Origin: an uncultured Ramlibacter sp.
GTDB taxonomy: Bacteria; Pseudomonadota; Gammaproteobacteria; Burkholderiales; Burkholderiaceae_C
Assembly (NCBI RefSeq): GCF_936925435.1
Contig: NZ_CAKZHQ010000048.1
Location: forward strand, 115,464 to 179,463
Direction: 5' to 3'
DNA: 64,000 bases
Shown here: in pieces, positions 58,596 through 64,000 of the stretch
Layout: every line of letters starts with the position of its first letter
Position numbering within the stretch: position 1 is the first letter of the stretch
Position numbers and translations under genes: made by a program
Notes under the pieces: generated by a model
Databases searched by the model: none
Seen by the model: the letters and a program-made list of their open reading frames with translations, nothing else
What the model was told of the DNA's origin: nothing

Positions 58596-60449
58596 ATGCC
58601 GCCGAAGGACGACAACCACGGCCTGCTGTCGAAGGTCGTGAAGTTCGTCCGCAACCCGACGACGAACTGGGCCGATCTCGACCAGCAGGAAAGCGACCGC
58701 GAGAGCACCTACTCCAAGCAGATGCTCAAGGAGATGATCGAGCGCAAGCGCCGCAACGATTTCGTGCGCAAGCGCGAGTTCGATATGCTGCGCAAGATGC
58801 GCCGCTCCGAGGTGATGGCCGGCACCGACCCGGCGGCGCGGCCCTCATTCTTCCAGAGCTCGATGCCGTCCAAGCCGGACGACCGCGCCACCACGCTCAA
58901 GAAGATCGACGAGATCGAGGCGCAGATGTCCATGCAGTGGTGGAAGACCAAGCATGGCGACTCCTCGATGCTGCGCGGCGCCGGCAGCAGCACCAATTTC
59001 CCGATGTCCTCGCACATGCCGCCCGACGCGGCGGGCGGGCCCAGCGGTTCGAGCGCCTACACCAAGACCGCGCCGCAGCCGCTGGCAGGCATCGTGGGCA
59101 GGGAGACCGAACCGGCCGACCTGGCGCCGATGATGTCGGACTTCAACCAGTCGCAACCGGCGTTGCCGCCCATGGCGTTCACGCCGCCAGCCGCTCCCGC
59201 CGCGGCCCGGCCGGTGGCGCCGGCCCGGCCGCCGGCCGCCGCTGCCAAATCCGCTGCGCCGTCGGGTGCGCGGGGCACCGAGTCGGTCGCCAGCAACACC
59301 GGGTTCTCCGCCTCCAAGGTGTTTGCCATCGACGTCGATGAGTTTGCCCACGATCCGGAGCTGGAAGAGGCGTCGATCCGCTTTGCCAACGGCGACGATG
59401 CCGGCGCCGAGGCCGGCCTGCTGGAGGTGTTGGGGCCCAAGGGCTCGCGCATCAGCCACGACGAGACCTGGCTGACCCTGTTCGACCTGTACCGCGCCAC
59501 CGGCCAGCAGGACCGCTTCGAGACCGCCGCGATCGAATTCGCCGGCCGCTTCGCCCGGTCCGCGCCCCAGTATGTCTCCCTGCCCGAGGCTGTGGGCCGC
59601 ATGCATGCGCCCACCAGTACTGCGGCGCCGGCCGCCGGCACGCCGATGGCCGACTGGACCAGCCCGGCGACCCTGGGCACCCAGACCCTGGCGGCCATGA
59701 ACGCCGCCCTGGCCAAGGCCACCGCGCCCTGGCGCCTGTCCTGGGCCAAGCTCAATGCCATCGACGAGCCGGCCCTGGAGGGCCTGGCGCGCGCCTTCAC
59801 GCAATGGGCCTCGCAGCCCCTGCAACTGCGTTTCATCGGCGGCGACAACCTGGAGCGTGTGCTCAAGAACGCCACGCCCTCGGGCGACAAGGCCGTCAAC
59901 CCGGCTTGGTGGAAGCTGCGCATGGAAGTGCTGCGCGTGACGCACCGGCCCGACGAGTTCGAACTGGTTGCGCTCGATTACTGCGTCACGTACGAAGTCT
60001 CCCCACCGTCCTGGGACAGCGCGCGTTGCGACTACAAGCCCCTGCAGGCCGACGGTACCTACCAGGCCGGCCACACGCTGATCGGCGACGCCTTCCGCGA
60101 CTCGATGTCCTCAGGCCTGACGACGGGTTACAGCGACACGCTGATGCCGCCGAACTCGCAGATGTCCAACATCGCCACGGTGGAACTGGCCGGGCAGATC
60201 CTGGGTGATGCCACCGAGGCGCTGCAGACGCTGGACGACAAGATGGCCGGCGCTGACGTGATGGTGATCACCTGCGCGCGCTTGATCCGCATCGATTTCT
60301 CGGCCGCCGGCAGTCTGCTCAACTGGGTGACGGCCCGCCAGGCCGAGGGCCGCCAGGTCCAATTCGCCGAGGTGCACCGCCTGGTGGCGGCCTTCTTCAA
60401 CGTCATCGGCATCAGTGAGCATTCGCGGGTGCTGGCGCGCACGGATTAA
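58596..60449 (+). CDS. STAS-domain protein with long disordered N-terminal region
   Basis: A 617-residue protein. An N-terminal charged helix ('KQMLKEMIERKRRNDFVRKREFDMLRKMRRSE') is followed by a Pro/Ala-rich region to about residue 235. A helical middle part ('ELEEASIRFANGDDAGAEAGLLEVLG', 'DETWLTLFDLYRATGQQDRFETAAIEFAGRFA') looks like the tetratricopeptide-type segment of FimV-C relatives. The C-terminal ~250 residues carry two STAS-like stretches; the last one is 'VELAGQILGDATEALQTLDDKMAGADVMVITCARLIRIDFSAAGSLLNWV'. It is 41 bases after dksA. Partner switching is the usual STAS role; its own is unknown. Confidence 0.7.
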   Translation: MPPKDDNHGLLSKVVKFVRNPTTNWADLDQQESDRESTYSKQMLKEMIERKRRNDFVRKREFDMLRKMRRSEVMAGTDPAARPSFFQSSMPSKPDDRATTLKKIDEIEAQMSMQWWKTKHGDSSMLRGAGSSTNFPMSSHMPPDAAGGPSGSSAYTKTAPQPLAGIVGRETEPADLAPMMSDFNQSQPALPPMAFTPPAAPAAARPVAPARPPAAAAKSAAPSGARGTESVASNTGFSASKVFAIDVDEFAHDPELEEASIRFANGDDAGAEAGLLEVLGPKGSRISHDETWLTLFDLYRATGQQDRFETAAIEFAGRFARSAPQYVSLPEAVGRMHAPTSTAAPAAGTPMADWTSPATLGTQTLAAMNAALAKATAPWRLSWAKLNAIDEPALEGLARAFTQWASQPLQLRFIGGDNLERVLKNATPSGDKAVNPAWWKLRMEVLRVTHRPDEFELVALDYCVTYEVSPPSWDSARCDYKPLQADGTYQAGHTLIGDAFRDSMSSGLTTGYSDTLMPPNSQMSNIATVELAGQILGDATEALQTLDDKMAGADVMVITCARLIRIDFSAAGSLLNWVTARQAEGRQVQFAEVHRLVAAFFNVIGISEHSRVLARTD

Positions 60450-60791
60450 CAGGCCCACCCCGGAGCGGCCTGCGGCCGCTGTTCCTGAGGATGGCGTCGC
60501 CTGAGGGTCTGGAGCCGGGACGAGGACCTGTCCCGATACATTCCCTAACACCGTCGGATTCCTTCAGGAATCACTTTCACAGCACTTCCTAAGTGCTTCA
60601 TTTAGAACGACTTTCCCCTGTCTGGTGCATGCGAAGACAGCGCTAAGTCATTGATTTCATTGCAATTTTCAACATCGCGCTCCTTGCCTTGCAGAGTTTT
60701 CCTGCTACAGTGCAAAAAAGTGCAATTAAGTGGTGAATCGTGCCTTCGCACCCCGCTCATTGCCTTTCCACCCTAGTAGGGGCTCACACCG
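60450..60791 (+). promoter_or_regulatory. Upstream region of the mra/dcw cluster with promoter and hairpins
   Basis: About 340 bases without a gene, distinctly AT-rich. There are inverted repeats at 60557-60572 (GATTCC/GGAATC) and 60582-60596 (GCACTT/AAGTGC). A plausible sigma-70 promoter is TTGCCT (60684-60689), 16 bases, TACAGT (60706-60711). The leader of about 75 bases ends in AGGGG before the mraZ GTG. A repeated GTGGG MraZ box was looked for and not clearly found. A further GC-rich inverted repeat (AGCGGC/GCCGCT, near 60464-60480) follows the STAS gene and lacks a T-run. Confidence 0.55.
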
Positions 60792-61220
60792 GTGTTTCAA
60801 GGCGCTTCGTCACTCAGTTTGGATGGCAAGGGTCGGCTTTCCGTGCCGACCCGGCACCGTGACGTCCTGAGCGCCACCGCCGCCAACCAGCTGACCATCA
60901 CCAAGCATCCGCATGGCTGCCTGATGATTTTCCCGCGCCCGGAGTGGGAAAAGTTTCGCGACCGCATCGCCGCGTTACCCATGTCGGCCCAGTGGTGGAA
61001 GAGAATCTTCCTGGGCAATGCGATGGACGTGGAGCTCGACGGCACGGGCCGCGTCCTGGTCTCGCCCGAGCTGCGCTCGGCCGCCGGCATCGAGAAGGAC
61101 ACCATGCTGCTGGGCATGGGCAACCACTTCGAGCTGTGGGACAAGGCGACCTACGAAGCCAGGGAAGCGGAGGCGATGCGGGGAGAAATGCCCGACGTCT
61201 TCAAGGATTTCTCTTTTTAG
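60792..61220 (+). CDS. mraZ: MraZ, division and cell wall cluster transcriptional regulator
   Basis: A 142-residue AbrB-fold DNA-binding protein that represses its own dcw operon and forms ring-shaped oligomers. It has two SpoVT/AbrB-like repeats: '[23 protein letters not shown]' and '[26 protein letters not shown]', each with D-x-x-G-R. The start is GTG at 60792 after AGGGG. rsmH follows after 12 bases. Confidence 0.95.
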   Translation: MFQGASSLSLDGKGRLSVPTRHRDVLSATAANQLTITKHPHGCLMIFPRPEWEKFRDRIAALPMSAQWWKRIFLGNAMDVELDGTGRVLVSPELRSAAGIEKDTMLLGMGNHFELWDKATYEAREAEAMRGEMPDVFKDFSF

Positions 61221-61232
61221 CGGGCGGACGGG

Positions 61233-62144
61233 GTGGACACCGCATGGCAACACACCACCGTCCTGTTGAACGAAGCAGTCAATGCTCTGGTCACCGGGAC
61301 GGATGGACATTACGTCGACGCCACCTTTGGCCGGGGTGGGCACTCGCGCCTGATCCTGTCGAAGCTGGGTCCCCAGGGCAGTCTGACGGCCTTCGACAAG
61401 GACCTCGAAGCCATTGCAGAAGCCTCGCGCATCCAGGATGCGCGTTTTTCCATCCGCCACGAGGGCTTCCGCCACCTGGGCGAGTTGCCCGCGCGCAGCG
61501 CCACCGGCGTGCTGATGGACCTGGGCATCTCTTCCCCGCAGATCGACAACCCGGCGCGCGGCTTCTCGTTCCGGGGCGACGGTCCGCTGGACATGCGCAT
61601 GGACACCACGCGGGGCGAGAGCGTGGCCGACTGGCTGGCAACGGCCGAACAACAACAGATCGCGGAGGTGATTCGTGACTATGGCGAAGAACGGTTTGCT
61701 GTTCAGATTGCAAAGGCGCTTGTGGCTCGCCGACAAGAACGGGGCCCTCTTTCAACCACCTCCGAGCTGGCCGACCTCGTGGCTGGCACGGTCAAAACCC
61801 GCGAGCCGGGCCAGAACCCTGCAACGCGCACATTTCAGGCTTTTCGGATTTTCATCAACGCCGAGCTTGAAGAGTTGCAAGCGGCGTTAGTGGCCAGCCT
61901 GGATGTCTTGCAGCCTGGAGGGCGACTGGTGGTGATCAGTTTCCATTCTTTGGAAGACCGTATCGTCAAGCAGTTCATCGCGCAGCATGCGCGCGAGGTG
62001 TATGACCGTCGTGCGCCTTTTGCACCGCCCAAGGCCATGAAGCTGCAGGCCCTGGAGCGCGTTAAACCCAGTGACGCCGAAGTCAGCGCCAACCCGCGCG
62101 CGCGCAGCGCCATCATGCGTGTGGCGCAAAGGACTGCGGCATGA
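61233..62144 (+). CDS. rsmH: 16S rRNA (cytosine-1402-N4)-methyltransferase RsmH (MraW)
   Basis: A 303-residue SAM-dependent methyltransferase. '[14 protein letters not shown]' and '[20 protein letters not shown]' form the SAM site, '[33 protein letters not shown]' is the catalytic signature, and '[21 protein letters not shown]' and '[16 protein letters not shown]' are C-terminal motifs. The start is GTG. Codon use changes near 61670: the first half is GC3-rich, while the second half has many T-, A- and TTG-type codons. This suggests a recombination junction inside the gene. Its stop overlaps an ATG (ATGA) opening a 48-residue frame. Confidence 0.95.
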   Translation: MDTAWQHTTVLLNEAVNALVTGTDGHYVDATFGRGGHSRLILSKLGPQGSLTAFDKDLEAIAEASRIQDARFSIRHEGFRHLGELPARSATGVLMDLGISSPQIDNPARGFSFRGDGPLDMRMDTTRGESVADWLATAEQQQIAEVIRDYGEERFAVQIAKALVARRQERGPLSTTSELADLVAGTVKTREPGQNPATRTFQAFRIFINAELEELQAALVASLDVLQPGGRLVVISFHSLEDRIVKQFIAQHAREVYDRRAPFAPPKAMKLQALERVKPSDAEVSANPRARSAIMRVAQRTAA

Positions 62145-62287
62145 GGGCGAAGGCCATGCTGTTCCCTGCTGCAGGTGGTTGCACCGTTGGCTTGTTCCTG
62201 GGTGAAACGCGGCCCCCTGCTCCTGCAGGGTGTCGGGCGGGTCTGTGCCATGCGCAGTGGGCAACTGTGGGAGGGGCATGCCCATGA
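62141..62287 (+). CDS. Unrecognised 48-residue frame bridging rsmH and ftsL
   Basis: An ATG overlapping the rsmH stop opens a frame of 48 codons ('[20 protein letters not shown]' at its start) whose TGA overlaps the ftsL ATG at 62284 (ATGA). It fills the 139-base gap exactly, with four-base overlaps at both ends. No homology is recognised, and the Pro/Gly/Cys content is not protein-like. It may exist mainly to pass ribosomes to ftsL, or be chance. Confidence 0.35.
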   Translation: MRAKAMLFPAAGGCTVGLFLGETRPPAPAGCRAGLCHAQWATVGGACP

Positions 62288-62610
62288 CCCGGCTCAACGT
62301 GGTGCTGCTGTTGGCGGTGATTGCCAGTGCGCTGTACCTGGTCAAGGTGCAGTACGAGTCGCGCCGACTGTACATGGAGATTGATCGCGCCAAACTGGAG
62401 GCGCGCAAGATCGAGACGGAGCGCGAGCAGCTGCAGATCGACAAACGCGCCCAGGCCACGCCGTTGCGTGTGGACAAGCTCGCGCGGGAGCAGTTGCATA
62501 TGCGGGTGACCACCCCCGCCATCACGCACTACGTGACCTATACCGCACCTGTGGAGGAGGCGGGTGCCGAAGCGCTGCGTCGTCCTCCTGCCAAGGGGCG
62601 TCTGCCATGA
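62284..62610 (+). CDS. ftsL: Cell division protein FtsL
   Basis: A 108-residue bitopic divisome protein that bridges FtsQB with FtsWI. A short cytoplasmic start, one membrane helix ('LNVVLLLAVIASALYLVKVQ') and a periplasmic coiled coil ('SRRLYMEIDRAKLEARKIETEREQLQIDKRAQATPLRVDKLAREQLHM') match the family. GGGAGG lies nine bases before the ATG at 62284; an ATG two codons earlier is an alternative. The stop overlaps the ftsI start (ATGA). Confidence 0.9.
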   Translation: MTRLNVVLLLAVIASALYLVKVQYESRRLYMEIDRAKLEARKIETEREQLQIDKRAQATPLRVDKLAREQLHMRVTTPAITHYVTYTAPVEEAGAEALRRPPAKGRLP

Positions 62611-64000
62611 GCCGCAGCATCCTCTACACCTCCAGTCCGCTATTGGCCAGCCGCACGCCCGTGTGGCGCAGCAAGTTCATTGTGGCGGCGTTGGCCCTGG
62701 GGTTTGGGGGACTGGCCGCGCGAGCCGCCTATGTGCAGGTGGTCGGCAATGACTTCTTCCAGCGCCAGGGGGCGGTGCGTTTTGCGCGCACCTTGGAGTT
62801 GCCTGCCAACCGGGGGCGCATCCTGGATCGCAATGGGCTGTTGTTGGCCTCCAATGTGGTGGCACCCAGCATCTGGGCCATCCCTGAGGATGTGGAGCGC
62901 GAGGATGCCGAGGTCAAGACCAAACTGCGCCGCTTGGCACAGTTGCTGGATGTGCCGTTGTCCGAGCTGAACAAAAAACTCGAAGACGAGGACAAGACGT
63001 TTGTCTGGCTCAAGCGGCAGGTGGATGAATCGGTGGCGCAGCAGATCAGCGCATTGAACCTCAAGGGCATCTACCAACGCAAGGAGTACAAACGCAAGTA
63101 CCCCGAGGGGGAAGCTGCGGCCCATGTGGTGGGTTTTGCCAATGTGGAAAACCATGGCCAGGAGGGCGTGGAGCTGGCCTTTGACAAGCAACTCGCAGGC
63201 CGTCCCGGGTCGCGCCGAGTCATCAAGGACCGCCTGGGGCGTGTGGAGGAGGATGAGGGCGAGCAGGAGCCCCCAGTCGACGGCAAGGACATTCAGTTGT
63301 CCGTGGACAGCAAGGTGCAGTTCTTTGCCTACCAGAAGCTCAAGTCGGCGGTGCTGGAGAACAAGGCCAAGGCCGGCAGTGTGGTGGTGCTCGATGCCAT
63401 CACGGGGGAGGTGCTGGCGCTGGCCAATTACCCCAGTTATGTGCCGGATCGGCGGCAGAACCTGACCGGTGCGCAACTGCGCAACATCGCCTTGACCGAC
63501 GTGTTCGAGCCTGGCTCGACCATGAAACCTTTCACCGTGGGGTTGGCGCTGGAGACCGGTCGGGTCAAACCCAGCACCCCGATCCAGACCGCGCCGGGCA
63601 AGATCCAGATCACGGGCTCGACCATCTCCGACGCCCATCCGCATGGTGTGCTGACGGTGGAGGAGGTGATCCAAAAATCGAGCAATGTGGGCACCGTCAA
63701 GCTCGCGATGCAGATGCAGCCGCGAGAGATGTGGGAGATTTTTTCCGCCGCAGGGTTTGGTCAAAAGCCGCAGCTGAGTTTTCCGGGGGTGGCCTCGGGT
63801 CGCCTGCGTCCCTACAAATCGTGGCGTCCCGTGGAGCAGGCGACCATGTCTTACGGTTATGGCTTGTCGGCTTCTTTGTTCCAGATGGCGCGTTCCTACA
63901 CCGTGTTCGCCCATGAGGGGCAGATCATCCCGGCCACGATCCTCAAGAGTGACGAGCCCGTCGTCGGGGTGCAGGTGTTGTCTGCGCAGACGGCTGCGCA
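62607..64000 (+). CDS. ftsI: Peptidoglycan transpeptidase FtsI (PBP3), 3' end outside the window
   Basis: The first 464 codons of the septal class B penicillin-binding protein. One N-terminal membrane anchor ('SKFIVAALALGFGGLAARAAYVQVVG') is followed by the PBP dimerisation domain ('LPANRGRILDRNGLLLASN') and the transpeptidase domain. The catalytic S-x-x-K is in 'FEPGSTMKPFTVGLALE' and S-x-N in 'IQKSSNVGTVKLAM'. The K-T-G motif lies beyond the window. Codon use is richer in TTG, GAT and GGG than in most of the window, as in ftsL and late rsmH. The start overlaps ftsL. Confidence 0.95.
   Translation, partial: MSRSILYTSSPLLASRTPVWRSKFIVAALALGFGGLAARAAYVQVVGNDFFQRQGAVRFARTLELPANRGRILDRNGLLLASNVVAPSIWAIPEDVEREDAEVKTKLRRLAQLLDVPLSELNKKLEDEDKTFVWLKRQVDESVAQQISALNLKGIYQRKEYKRKYPEGEAAAHVVGFANVENHGQEGVELAFDKQLAGRPGSRRVIKDRLGRVEEDEGEQEPPVDGKDIQLSVDSKVQFFAYQKLKSAVLENKAKAGSVVVLDAITGEVLALANYPSYVPDRRQNLTGAQLRNIALTDVFEPGSTMKPFTVGLALETGRVKPSTPIQTAPGKIQITGSTISDAHPHGVLTVEEVIQKSSNVGTVKLAMQMQPREMWEIFSAAGFGQKPQLSFPGVASGRLRPYKSWRPVEQATMSYGYGLSASLFQMARSYTVFAHEGQIIPATILKSDEPVVGVQVLSAQTAA

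Overview
The window reads as chromosomal DNA of a high-GC betaproteobacterium of the order Burkholderiales, most likely family Comamonadaceae. Three lines of evidence support this. Gene neighbourhoods match (dapF-DUF484-xerC, mraZ-rsmH-ftsL-ftsI, pyrC-NYN-DUF3025, and a liv-type ABC operon with an AMP-forming acyl-CoA ligase). A Bug-type tripartite binding protein is present. Several short intergenic repeats look like ones I associate with comamonads; that last point is from memory and was not searched. No rRNA, tRNA, CRISPR array, prophage or insertion sequence was recognised. One structural RNA, RNase P RNA (rnpB), is clear at 45488-45845.

Layout. 1-6.2 kb: an HxlR regulator, an HDOD protein, a GIY-YIG protein, an orphan HipB-like regulator, and an MFS exporter plus NADP-dependent oxidoreductase divergent from an AraC regulator. 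6.2-14.3 kb (minus strand): a branched-chain-amino-acid-type ABC transporter (livH-livM-livG-livF), an AMP-forming acyl-CoA ligase and two nearly identical tandem binding proteins. 14.4-22.2 kb: acyl-CoA metabolism, with a crotonase, two hotdog thioesterases, an IclR regulator and an operon of ligase, MaoC-type dehydratase, class III CoA-transferase and Bug protein. 22.3-24.1 kb: an Atm1-type ABC exporter. 24.1-33.1 kb (minus strand): a compact LysR-led operon of a 2-oxoglutarate oxygenase, an alpha/beta hydrolase, a SsuABC/ThiXYZ-like transporter and a three-subunit molybdenum hydroxylase. It looks like uptake plus oxidation of an unidentified, possibly N-heterocyclic, compound.

33.3-39.4 kb (plus strand): a small membrane protein, a HypT-like LysR regulator, aspartase (aspA) and a glutamate/aspartate ABC transporter (gltIJKL), which together form an acidic amino-acid uptake and deamination block. 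39.5-42.1 kb: dihydroorotase, a NYN-domain protein and a DUF3025 protein, translationally coupled. 42.2-48.2 kb: htpX, a ProQ/FinO RNA chaperone, a FAD dehydrogenase, rnpB, an M48 peptidase and a DUF898 membrane protein. 48.2-56.2 kb: a pseudouridine-synthase-like protein lacking its catalytic Asp, a NUDIX-metallo-beta-lactamase fusion, dapF-DUF484-xerC, a 7TM protein with degenerate GGDEF and a 23S-rRNA-type methyltransferase. 56.3-60.4 kb: a His-rich COG0523 GTPase, a DksA with a long histone-H1-like extension and a STAS protein. 60.8-64 kb: the start of the division and cell-wall cluster, with ftsI cut by the window edge.

Patterns spanning the window: (i) at least seven start codons lie 5-8 nt after a -10-like hexamer with no Shine-Dalgarno sequence, the same geometry seen at the rnpB 5' end, which suggests leaderless transcripts; (ii) a 17-nt AT-rich near-palindrome occurs five times, four of them in frame inside conserved genes; (iii) a longer REP-like element occurs in two inverted copies; (iv) codon use changes abruptly inside rsmH. 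No known defence or mobile system was found. The best candidates for undescribed biology are the 24-33 kb catabolic operon, the leaderless-start pattern and the 17-nt repeat family.
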